DNA of 64,000 nt, taken from the NCBI RefSeq assembly GCF_002101555.1, contig NZ_LQOL01000079.1:62001-126000 (forward strand), written 5' to 3'. Every line of letters starts with the position of its first letter. Within the stretch, counting starts at the first letter, position 1. Of the stretch, positions 43,826 to 51,113 are shown one piece after another. The DNA is from Mycolicibacterium canariasense (GTDB lineage: Bacteria > Actinomycetota > Actinomycetes > Mycobacteriales > Mycobacteriaceae). The translations under genes and the position numbers were made by a program. The notes under the pieces were generated by a model, which was given only the letters and a program-made list of their open reading frames with translations, ran no database searches and had not been told where the DNA came from.

Positions 43826-44815
43826 ATGACCGTACGCGTAGGTGTGATCGGGGTCGGCGTCATGGGCGCCGACCATGCCCGCAAGCTCGCCCGGGTGATC
43901 TCGGGCTCGGACCTGGTCGCCGTCACCGATTTCAACGGCGAGGTCGCCGGTGCGGTGGCTGCCGAACTCGGTGCCCGGGTGCAGCCGGACGGGCAGGCGC
44001 TGATCGCCGACACCGACGTGGACGCCGTGGTCATCGCGACCCGCGACGACACCCACGCCGATCTGGTGCGTGCCGCGCTGCGGGCGGGCAAGCCCGTCAT
44101 GTGCGAAAAGCCTTTGGCCCCAACGGCGGCGGAGTGCCGCGAACTCGTCTCAGCCCAGCGGGAACTGGCCCCGACGGTCGATCTGGTGACGGTCGGTTTC
44201 ATGCGCCGGTTCGACCCGCCGTACGTGGCGCTGCGGGAACGCGTGCGCGACGGTGCTCTCGGCGCGCCGTTGATGGTGCACGGCATCAGCCGCAATGTGT
44301 CCAGCGCCCCCGGTGGTGATTCGGCCTCGTCGATCACCAACTCGGCGATCCACGAGCTCGACATCATGCCCTGGCTGCTGGACTCCCCGATCGTGGAGGT
44401 CAGCTATCAGCACGGCCGCTCCTGCGAGCACTCCGGCACCCGGCAGGACCCTCAGTTCTACCTCCTGCGTACGGCGTCCGGAGTGCTGGTGACCGTCGAA
44501 CTGTTCCTCAATGCACGCTACGGGTACGAAACCCGCTGCGAGGTCGTCATGGAGACCGGTACTGCCGCCCTGGCGCTGCCCGCGCACGTCGTCACCGATG
44601 CCGAAAGCCGTCGGGCCGTTGATTATCCGGCCGACTGGATCCCACGGTACGGCGATGCCTACCGCATCGAACTGCAGGAGTGGGTGGACTCCGTCGCGGC
44701 CGGCCGGCCCTCGTCGTTGGCCACCGCCGAGGACGGCTTGCGGGCGGCGCTTGTCGCCGACGCCCTCATCGAGTCGATGAATTCCGGCGGCCGTTGGGTC
44801 GAGGTCGTGGACTGA
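43826..44815 (+). CDS. Gfo/Idh/MocA oxidoreductase, likely myo-inositol dehydrogenase
   Basis: A 329-residue NAD(P)-dependent dehydrogenase. The Rossmann start is VRVGVIGVGVMGADHARKLA, followed by the conserved EKPLAPTA motif and the catalytic His in SAIHELDIMPWLL. Members oxidise inositols and other polyols. An IolR-like box 20 bases upstream ties it to the iol genes at 54-59 kb, although nine kilobases of sulfur genes lie between. It is probably an inositol 2-dehydrogenase; a related polyol is possible. Confidence 0.85.
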   Translation: MTVRVGVIGVGVMGADHARKLARVISGSDLVAVTDFNGEVAGAVAAELGARVQPDGQALIADTDVDAVVIATRDDTHADLVRAALRAGKPVMCEKPLAPTAAECRELVSAQRELAPTVDLVTVGFMRRFDPPYVALRERVRDGALGAPLMVHGISRNVSSAPGGDSASSITNSAIHELDIMPWLLDSPIVEVSYQHGRSCEHSGTRQDPQFYLLRTASGVLVTVELFLNARYGYETRCEVVMETGTAALALPAHVVTDAESRRAVDYPADWIPRYGDAYRIELQEWVDSVAAGRPSSLATAEDGLRAALVADALIESMNSGGRWVEVVD

Positions 44816-44821
44816 GCGCGG

Positions 44822-45091
44822 TCAGGCGAGCGCGAGAAACAGCTTCTCCAGTTCGGCTTCGGTCATCGGGTCCGAACCGTCGGCCGTCTCGCCGGCGATG
44901 CACTCGCGCAGCCCGGTCGCGACGATCTTGAAGCCGGCCCGGTCCAACGCCCGGGACACCGCGGCCAGCTGCGTCACCACGTCCTTGCAGTCTCGACCCT
45001 GCTCGATCATCGAGATCACGCCGGCAAGCTGACCCTGCGCGCGACGCAGCCGGTTCAGCACCGCCGTGATGTTTTCCTGGTCACCGCTCAT
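44822..45091 (-). CDS. cstR: CsoR/CstR-type repressor (copy 1), persulfide-sensor type
   Basis: An 89-residue all-helical DUF156 repressor. Cys35 (GRDCKDVVTQ) and Cys64 (LRECIAG) are 29 residues apart, as in CsoR and CstR. The residue at the CsoR copper-ligand His position is Gly60, so the copper site is incomplete and the protein fits the thiol/persulfide-sensing CstR type. It is the last gene after mmpS-mmpL-rhodanese on the minus strand, with its own operator-like palindrome upstream at 45128. The 47-residue helix between the two Cys is very like that of copy 2. Confidence 0.85.
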   Translation of the reverse strand: MSGDQENITAVLNRLRRAQGQLAGVISMIEQGRDCKDVVTQLAAVSRALDRAGFKIVATGLRECIAGETADGSDPMTEAELEKLFLALA

Positions 45092-45127
45092 GGTTCACGT
45101 CCTTCACTGTCGCTCCACCGCAACATC

Positions 45128-45143
45128 GTACCCACGGGGGTAT
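45128..45143. promoter_or_regulatory. CstR-type operator a
   Basis: GTACC-CACGGG-GGTAT in the spacer between the rhodanese gene and cstR copy 1, about 37 bases before the repressor start. It has the same geometry (5-base arms, 6-base centre) as five other sites in this module. Confidence 0.65.
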
Positions 45144-45169
45144 ATTCCCGGCGGAAGCTGCGCCCCGTG

Positions 45170-45532
45170 TCAGATGATGGCACCGGCCGTGCCGTCGTCG
45201 CGGATGACGCGCAGCCCGGCTTGCTGCCACGCTGTCATGCCGCCGTGGACGTTGTAGACCGTCACGCCGACGGCCGCGAGCCGAGTTGCCGCGGCACCGG
45301 ATCTGCGTCCCGACTTGCAGACGGCGACGACGGGAACCCCGCTGTCGAAGGTGCGTACATCCAGATCGCCCAACCGCAGGTGTACCGCGCCTGGCGCGTG
45401 ACCGGCCGCCCATTCGTCGTCTTCGCGAACGTCGAGCAGGATGGCACCCGAGTCGGCGACGACGGCGTCCGCCGCGACCGGATCGATGTCGATGACGCTC
45501 ATCTCGGGCCCGGGGTTCTCGTGTTCTGTCAT
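45170..45532 (-). CDS. Single-domain rhodanese-like protein
   Basis: A 120-residue rhodanese-homology protein with the active Cys72 in VCKSGRRS and the entry motif LLDVREDDEW and later NVHGGMTAWQQAGL. It would carry sulfane sulfur as a Cys persulfide, for example moving it between low-molecular thiols and sulfite. ATG 45532 overlaps the mmpL stop (ATGA), so it is made together with the transporter. cstR copy 1 follows 78 bases downstream. Confidence 0.9.
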   Translation of the reverse strand: MTEHENPGPEMSVIDIDPVAADAVVADSGAILLDVREDDEWAAGHAPGAVHLRLGDLDVRTFDSGVPVVAVCKSGRRSGAAATRLAAVGVTVYNVHGGMTAWQQAGLRVIRDDGTAGAII

Positions 45533-48441
45533 GCCGAAACCTCCTCGTGTTGTTGATCGTTACCGTCGGCCTCCGATGCCGGTGGTGGTGTGTTGCGGAC
45601 CGCCGGGCGCCAGCGGACTCTGAGCGGCCACCAGAACCAGGGGCCCAGGAGCGCCGCGATGGACGGAGTCATCAGCGAGCGCACGATCAAGGTGTCGAGC
45701 AGCAGCCCGATGCCGATGGTGGTGCCACCCTGTCCCACATTCAGCAGGTCGCCGGACGCCATGGCGCCCATGGTGAACGCGAAGACAAGACCCGCGGCGG
45801 TCACGACGCTGCCGGTGCTGCCCATCGACCGGATGATCCCGGTCTTGATGCCGGCGCCGATCTCTTCCTTGAACCGTGAGACCAGCAGGAGGTTGTAGTC
45901 GCTGCCGACGGCCATCAGGATGATGACGGCGAACGCGAGCACGATCCAGTTCAGTTCGATGCCGATCACCCGTTCCCAGACCAGCACCGAGAGACCGAAT
46001 GCGGCCCCGAGCGACAACACCACGGTGCCGACGATCACCAGTGATGCGACCAGTGCCCGGGTGATCACGATCATGACCAGAAAGATCAACGTCAGCGCCG
46101 CGAACGCGGCGATCATGGTGTCGTATTTGGCGCCGGCCTGGATGTCTCGGTAGGTCGCGGCGGTCCCGGTCAGGGTGATCTCCGAACCGGCCAGCGAGGT
46201 GCCCTTCACCGCTTCGTGGGCGGCGACGAGTTCGTCGCCGACGGTCGAAATCCCTTCTTCGGTGGCGGGATCGACGTCGTGGGTGATGATCAGACGTGCG
46301 GCCTTGCCGTCGGGGGACAGGAACAGTGCGAGTCCCTTCTGGAAGTCCGGGTTGGCGAAGACTTCTGGTGGGAGGTAGAAGTAGTCGTCGCTCTTGGAGG
46401 CGTCGAAGGCCTCGCCCATCGCGGTGGCGGTGTCGGTCATCTGCTGCATCTGGTCGATCAGCCCGGCGAAGCTGCTGTGGATCGTCTGCAGCGTCTGCTG
46501 CATCGCCGTTGCCGTCGAGATGATCGGTGGGAGTTGGCTGACCAGCTGCGGGACCAATGCGTCGATGTCGCCCATCCCGTTCGTCATGGCGTCCATGTCC
46601 TTCAGCAGTACGCCCATGTTGTCACTGAGGGTGGCTACACCGTCGATGGCATCGAATGCCGACCGCACGCCCCAGCACGCCGGGATGTTGAAGCAGTTTG
46701 GCTCCCAGTAGAAGTAATTGCGGATCGGCCGGACTTCGTCGTCGAAATCGGCCAGGTGGTCCCGCATCGTGTCGACCGACGCCTTGAGGGTGTTCGCGTC
46801 CTCGACCGTGTTGTCGGCCGCGGCGCTGGTGCGGTGCATGGCTTCGGAGAACGTGACCATCAGGTTCTGTATCCGGGTCATCGAGTCGATCATCGAGCCC
46901 AGGTTGGCCGACATCGATTCGATGTCGCCCACGCGTTGCTTCAGGAATTGCAGATTCTGGGTGATGGGTACCGACTGCATGCTGACCTGATAGGGAATGG
47001 AGCTGTGCGCGATCGGTGATCCCAGCGGCCGGGTGATGCTCTGGACCATGGCGATGCCACGAACTCTGAACAGCGCCTTGGCTATTCGGTCCAGCACGAT
47101 CATGTCGGTGGAATTGCGCATGTCGTGGTCGGATTCGACCATGAGGATGTCGGGGTTCAGCCGTGCTGCGCTGAAATGCTTCTCGGCCGCGGTGTAGCCG
47201 ATGTTGGCCGGCACGTCGGCGGGAATGTAGTGCCGGTCGTTGTAACTTGTCCGGTACCCGATGACGGCGAGGACGCCGAGAATGGTGATGGCCGTCGCCA
47301 CCGCGAGAATCGGTTTGGGCCAGCGGACGGTAGCGGTGCCGATCCGGCGCCATCCCTTGGTCTTCATCTTCCGCTTCGGGTCCAGCAAGCCGAATCTGCT
47401 TGCCACCACCAGGATGGCCGGGGCGACGGTGAGTGACGCCGCGACGGCGACGATCAGCGCGATTGCCGACGGATAGGCCAGCGACTTGAAGTAGGCCAAG
47501 CGGGTCAGACGCAGACACAACATCGCACCCGCGATGGTCAGGCCCGAGCCGAGAATCACATGAGCGACGCCGTGGAAGGCGGTGTAATAGGCCGATTCCG
47601 GGTCTTCGTCCTTCTGGCGGGCCTCCTGGTAGCGGCCGATCAGGAAGATCGCGTAATCGGTCCCGGCCGCGATGGCCAGGGCCGTCAGCAGCGGGACGGA
47701 GAAGGTCGAGAAGTCGATCACCCGGAAGTGGCCCAACAGGGCGACGGCCCCTCGCGCGGAGCCCATCTCGATGCCGACGATGGCGAGAATGAGCAGAACC
47801 GTGCCGATCGAACGGTAGACGATCAGCAGCATGATCGTGATCACGACCATGGTGACCACGGTCATCTTGACCATGCTCTTGTCGCCGGTCTCCAGCGAGT
47901 CGGTGGTCAAAGGGGCGGGGCCGGTGACATAGACGTGCAGTCCGGCCGGCGGCGGGGTGCGGTCGACGATGTTGCGCACGGCCTCGACTGATTCGTTGCC
48001 CAAGGTACTGCCCTGGTCCCCGGCGAGGTTCAGCTGAACGTAGGCCGCCTTTCCGTCGGCGCTCTGCACCCCGGCCGCCGTGATCAGATCACCCCAGAAG
48101 TTCTGCACGTGCTCGACATGCACGCTGTCGCGTTCGAAGCCGGCGATCAGTTCGTCGTAGTAGCGGTGTGCCGCATCGCCGAGCCGGTCGTCGCCGGTGA
48201 GCACCACCATCGCGATGCTGTCTGAGGTGGATTCGGCGAACTTCGCCCCCATTTTCTTGGCCGCGATCACCGAGGGGGCGTCCTGTGGGGACATCGATAC
48301 CGCATTGTGCTTACTGACCGACTCGACCTGGGGGAGAAGCAGATTGAGCCCTGCGGTGATCGCCACCCACGCCAGGATGATGGGGATGGCGCCGGCGCGG
48401 ATCGTGCGGGCGATCAGCGGGCGTGCGGCGTGGTCGCTCAT
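45529..48441 (-). CDS. MmpL family RND transporter
   Basis: A 970-residue mycobacterial RND transporter with two sets of membrane helices and two large periplasmic loops. The proton-relay Asp-Tyr pairs are seen in the fourth helix (GTDYAIFLIGRY) and the tenth (GSDYNLLLVSRF). An N-terminal segment reads IPIILAWVAITAGLNLLLPQVES. Length and its MmpS partner place it with the MmpS-associated (MmpL4/5-like) exporters of siderophores or drugs. It is coupled by ATGA overlaps to mmpS upstream and rhodanese downstream. The substrate is unknown; the setting suggests a sulfur-related compound. Confidence 0.92.
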   Translation of the reverse strand: MSDHAARPLIARTIRAGAIPIILAWVAITAGLNLLLPQVESVSKHNAVSMSPQDAPSVIAAKKMGAKFAESTSDSIAMVVLTGDDRLGDAAHRYYDELIAGFERDSVHVEHVQNFWGDLITAAGVQSADGKAAYVQLNLAGDQGSTLGNESVEAVRNIVDRTPPPAGLHVYVTGPAPLTTDSLETGDKSMVKMTVVTMVVITIMLLIVYRSIGTVLLILAIVGIEMGSARGAVALLGHFRVIDFSTFSVPLLTALAIAAGTDYAIFLIGRYQEARQKDEDPESAYYTAFHGVAHVILGSGLTIAGAMLCLRLTRLAYFKSLAYPSAIALIVAVAASLTVAPAILVVASRFGLLDPKRKMKTKGWRRIGTATVRWPKPILAVATAITILGVLAVIGYRTSYNDRHYIPADVPANIGYTAAEKHFSAARLNPDILMVESDHDMRNSTDMIVLDRIAKALFRVRGIAMVQSITRPLGSPIAHSSIPYQVSMQSVPITQNLQFLKQRVGDIESMSANLGSMIDSMTRIQNLMVTFSEAMHRTSAAADNTVEDANTLKASVDTMRDHLADFDDEVRPIRNYFYWEPNCFNIPACWGVRSAFDAIDGVATLSDNMGVLLKDMDAMTNGMGDIDALVPQLVSQLPPIISTATAMQQTLQTIHSSFAGLIDQMQQMTDTATAMGEAFDASKSDDYFYLPPEVFANPDFQKGLALFLSPDGKAARLIITHDVDPATEEGISTVGDELVAAHEAVKGTSLAGSEITLTGTAATYRDIQAGAKYDTMIAAFAALTLIFLVMIVITRALVASLVIVGTVVLSLGAAFGLSVLVWERVIGIELNWIVLAFAVIILMAVGSDYNLLLVSRFKEEIGAGIKTGIIRSMGSTGSVVTAAGLVFAFTMGAMASGDLLNVGQGGTTIGIGLLLDTLIVRSLMTPSIAALLGPWFWWPLRVRWRPAVRNTPPPASEADGNDQQHEEVSA

Positions 48442-48884
48442 GCGGCTTTGTCCAGACAGAACGCCTGCGCGTCGCGGCCCGCGGCATGGTGCTCGGCGAC
48501 CACCTTGTCATTGACCAGGATGCGGCAACTCAGTGAGGTGCTGTCGCCCTGAGCGACCACATTCGCCAAGATCCCGGGAGCTGTGGTGACGACGTCGACC
48601 GACCATGGCAAGGCCGTGAAGGTCGCTTCATGGGTCTTTCCGTCGGCGTCGAGGAAGCTCACCTGGCCGTTCGTGGTCGGAGGGCCGACGACCTCATAGG
48701 TGACGCGCTTGGTGTTGAACGGCACGATGGCGTCGACGCGCTCGGACCCGGCGACGAACGGCAGATCGGAGTCGAAGAACGTGCGCAGCCGGCTCACCAC
48801 CGCCACGGCGGCCATGAGGGTCAGCACCACCACGGCGACCACCCAAAACCGTTGTAACCAGCCGAACAACGACGGCATCTTCAT
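48438..48884 (-). CDS. MmpS family membrane protein
   Basis: A 148-residue accessory protein for MmpL exporters: a short cytoplasmic start, one membrane helix (FWVVAVVVLTLMAAVAVV), and a periplasmic beta-sandwich domain containing VTYEVVGPPTTNGQVSFLDADG and SCRILVNDKVVAEHHAAG with the conserved Cys pair. ATG 48884 is the first gene of the mmpS-mmpL-rhodanese-cstR operon. An ATACC-N6-GGTAT operator lies 66 bases upstream, in a spacer shared with the divergent cstR copy 2. Confidence 0.92.
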   Translation of the reverse strand: MKMPSLFGWLQRFWVVAVVVLTLMAAVAVVSRLRTFFDSDLPFVAGSERVDAIVPFNTKRVTYEVVGPPTTNGQVSFLDADGKTHEATFTALPWSVDVVTTAPGILANVVAQGDSTSLSCRILVNDKVVAEHHAAGRDAQAFCLDKAA

Positions 48885-48949
48885 TACTTCGCCCTATCGC
48901 AGATGTGTGCACCGGTCCTCGCCGACGCGCAGGATCACCATACGGGTTT

Positions 48950-48965
48950 ATACCCCCTACGGTAT
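48950..48965. promoter_or_regulatory. CstR-type operator b (mmpS side)
   Basis: ATACC-CCCTAC-GGTAT with perfect arms, upstream of mmpS. Its centre is 54 bases from that of operator c, in the same 149-base divergent spacer. Confidence 0.75.
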
Positions 48966-49003
48966 ATACGCTCAGATCGTAACCTAGTGCGATCTTTCCA
49001 TAG

Positions 49004-49019
49004 ATACCATAGGGGGTAT
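49004..49019. promoter_or_regulatory. CstR-type operator c (cstR copy 2 side)
   Basis: ATACC-ATAGGG-GGTAT with perfect arms, ending 14 bases before the ATG of cstR copy 2. A further GGTAT half-site follows at 49020-49024. The position fits autorepression. Confidence 0.76.
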
Positions 49020-49033
49020 GGTATGTTGGCGAC

Positions 49034-49312
49034 ATGACCACAGAGAACGAGGCGGATATGGCCGCCGTGCTCAATCGCCTGCGTCGCGCGCAAGGGCAAC
49101 TCGGCGGCGTGATTTCGATGATCGAACAGGGTCGCGGCTGCAAGGACGTCGTCACCCAGCTCGCCGCCGCATCCAAGGCATTGGACCGGGTCGGCTTCGC
49201 GATCATCGCGTCGGGCCTGCGCAACTGCGTGGATTCCGTCCAGGGTTCGGATGGCCGTCCGGACGCCCTCACCGCCGAAGAGCTGGAGAAGCTCTTCTTG
49301 AGTCTGGCCTGA
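49034..49312 (+). CDS. cstR: CsoR/CstR-type repressor (copy 2), persulfide-sensor type
   Basis: A 92-residue DUF156 repressor with Cys36 (GRGCKDVVTQ) and Cys65 (LRNCVDS) and Gly61 at the CsoR His position, hence CstR-like as copy 1. It is divergent from mmpS, followed by a small Cys-rich protein and then by the cstB operon. The operator c palindrome overlaps its promoter region. Having two close paralogues in one module is unusual; they may form mixed tetramers or respond to different sulfur levels. Confidence 0.87.
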   Translation: MTTENEADMAAVLNRLRRAQGQLGGVISMIEQGRGCKDVVTQLAAASKALDRVGFAIIASGLRNCVDSVQGSDGRPDALTAEELEKLFLSLA

Positions 49313-49341
49313 GTTCGACTCGCCAGGGAAAGGAGCACGCG

Positions 49342-49530
49342 ATGTGTCGTGCTGTCACATGCCGGGTATGCGGAAAGACCACCTGGGCCGGTTGCGGGAT
49401 GCACGTCGACGCGGTTCGGCGTGGTGTGCCCGCCGGGCAGTGGTGCGCCGGGCACTCGGCTGGTGATGCCGCCGGTCCGGCCCGACGGGGGTGGTTCGGC
49501 AGGCGCAAGGCTGGGCAAGGCAAGCCGTAG
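49342..49530 (+). CDS. Small Cys/His-rich conserved protein
   Basis: A 62-residue protein with AAAGGAG seven bases before ATG 49342. Cys2, Cys7, Cys10, Cys18, His21, Cys35 and His38 form a compact set (MCRAVTCRVCGKTTWAGCGM, later WCAGH) typical of a small zinc-binding or redox protein found in many actinobacteria. The C-terminus is basic. Its place between cstR copy 2 and cstB suggests a role in sulfur stress, but no function is known to me. Confidence 0.75.
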   Translation: MCRAVTCRVCGKTTWAGCGMHVDAVRRGVPAGQWCAGHSAGDAAGPARRGWFGRRKAGQGKP

Positions 49531-49585
49531 CGCGGATCTCATGGCGGGTTGCCCCTTTCTAGGTGACCAAAGCCTCTAGCGAAAT

Positions 49586-49601
49586 ATACGGGAGGGGGTA
49601 T
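49586..49601. promoter_or_regulatory. CstR-type operator d
   Basis: ATACG-GGAGGG-GGTAT, one mismatch from the arm consensus, about 120 bases upstream of cstB. It is possibly an auxiliary site. Confidence 0.55.
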
Positions 49602-49654
49602 CGTTCAGAACATGGGCGATACCCCCTCTCCGTTGTTCCGAAGCTCGGGATTAA

Positions 49655-49670
49655 TTACCCCCGGGGGTAC
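49655..49670. promoter_or_regulatory. CstR-type operator e
   Basis: TTACC-CCCGGG-GGTAC, whose inner 14 bases TACCCCCGGGGGTA are a perfect palindrome. Its centre is 22 bp (two turns) from operator f, so both can be occupied on one DNA face. Confidence 0.68.
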
Positions 49671-49676
49671 GTTAGA

Positions 49677-49692
49677 ATACCCGTAGGGGTAT
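49677..49692. promoter_or_regulatory. CstR-type operator f
   Basis: ATACC-CGTAGG-GGTAT with perfect arms, 27 bases before the cstB ATG, in a position to block transcription of the cstB-sqr-trx-DUF302-tauE operon. Confidence 0.76.
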
Positions 49693-49718
49693 TACCATCC
49701 ACGAGAAAGAGAACGGCA

Positions 49719-51098
49719 ATGATCCTGCAGCAGTACTACCTGGATTGTCTTTCCCACGCGTCCTATCTGATCGGCGACGAGACCACCGGTCGGGCGGTCG
49801 TCGTCGATCCGCAACGCGATGTGGCCGAGTACGTGGCCGATGCCGGACAACAGGGACTGACCATCGAGTTGGTCATCGAGACCCACTTCCACGCCGACTT
49901 TCTGTCCGGCCACCTCGAGCTCGCCAAGGCCACCGGCGCGAAGATTGTCTACTCCTCGGTCGCCGAGACCGAGTTCGAATCCATGGGCGTCGAAGACGGC
50001 GAACGTTATTCACTCGGCGATGTCACGCTGGAGTTTCGGCACACCCCGGGACACACCCCCGAGTCGATGAGCGTGGTCGTCTACGAGCACGCCGACGATC
50101 AGGTGCCCTACGGGGTGATGACCGGCGACACGCTGTTCATCGGAGATGTCGGCCGCCCCGACCTGTTGGCCTCGATCGGTTTCACCCGCGAGGAACTGGC
50201 GGACAAGCTCTACGACTCGTTGCACAACAAGTTGATGACGTTGCCCGATGCAACCCGGGTGTACCCGGCGCACGGTGCGGGCTCGGCCTGCGGCAAGAAT
50301 CTGTCGACGGACCTGTGGTCGACGATCGGCGATCAGAAGGCGACCAACTACGCACTGCGGGCGGCCGACAAGGCGACCTTCATGAAGCTCGTCACTGAGG
50401 GACAGCCCCCCGCGCCGGGATACTTCGTCTACGACGCGATCCTCAACCGCAAGGACCGCGAGCTGCTGGACGAGACCAAGATGCCGACCGCGATGACCTA
50501 CGAGCAGGCACGCCAGGCGATCGATCGGGGAGCCGTCCTGGTCGACGGGCGCACGCCCGAGGAATTTGCGCAGGGCCACCTGCGCCAGGCCATCAATATC
50601 GGGCTCGAAGGGCGCTACGCCGAGTTCGCCGGTTCGGTGCTCCGGTCCGATGTCGACATCGTCTTGTTCACCGAACCCGGCCAGGAGTTGGAGGGTAAGA
50701 ATCGGCTGGGCCGGATCGGCTTCGACCGCGTCGTCGGTTACCTGGCCGACCCATACCGGACGATGTTCACCCATCAGAACGATGTCGTCGTCGCCTCGCG
50801 CCTGACGGCAAAGGCGTTCAACGAGCGGGCGGCCCGGATCAAGGACCTGCAGATCGTCGACGTGCGTAATCCTGGCGAGGTCGAGGCCGGGGCCATCCCG
50901 AACGCGATCTCGATTCCGGTGGGTCAGTTGCCTGCGCGCCTGGGTGAGTTGGATCCTGCCAAGCCGACAGTCGTGTACTGCGCGGGTGGCTACCGGTCAT
51001 CGGTCGCGGCCAGCCTGTTGCGCCACAACGGATTCATCGACGTGAGCGACATCCTGGGCGGATACGGCGCCTGGGAAGAGACCGTCCAGAACGCCTGA
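49719..51098 (+). CDS. cstB: CstB-like persulfide dioxygenase-rhodanese fusion
   Basis: A 459-residue protein of three domains, the layout of staphylococcal CstB. Residues 1-250 are an ETHE1-type metallo-beta-lactamase fold with THFHADFLSGH (His56, His58, Asp60), RHTPGHTPESM and GDTLFIGDVGRPD, which binds non-haem iron and oxidises persulfide to sulfite. Residues 260-350 are a rhodanese-like domain lacking the active Cys (FTEPGQE). Residues 355-459 are a rhodanese with Cys421 in VVYCAGGYRSS. Together they would convert persulfides to thiosulfate. The start is ATG 49719; the open frame extends upstream across the operators. Confidence 0.92.
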   Translation: MILQQYYLDCLSHASYLIGDETTGRAVVVDPQRDVAEYVADAGQQGLTIELVIETHFHADFLSGHLELAKATGAKIVYSSVAETEFESMGVEDGERYSLGDVTLEFRHTPGHTPESMSVVVYEHADDQVPYGVMTGDTLFIGDVGRPDLLASIGFTREELADKLYDSLHNKLMTLPDATRVYPAHGAGSACGKNLSTDLWSTIGDQKATNYALRAADKATFMKLVTEGQPPAPGYFVYDAILNRKDRELLDETKMPTAMTYEQARQAIDRGAVLVDGRTPEEFAQGHLRQAINIGLEGRYAEFAGSVLRSDVDIVLFTEPGQELEGKNRLGRIGFDRVVGYLADPYRTMFTHQNDVVVASRLTAKAFNERAARIKDLQIVDVRNPGEVEAGAIPNAISIPVGQLPARLGELDPAKPTVVYCAGGYRSSVAASLLRHNGFIDVSDILGGYGAWEETVQNA

Positions 51099-51113
51099 GA
51101 ACGAGGACATACC

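Noticed and set aside
44822..49312. Copper-responsive CsoR regulators
   Set aside because: The His ligand of the Cu(I) site is Gly in both proteins, and the neighbours are sulfur genes rather than copper exporters.
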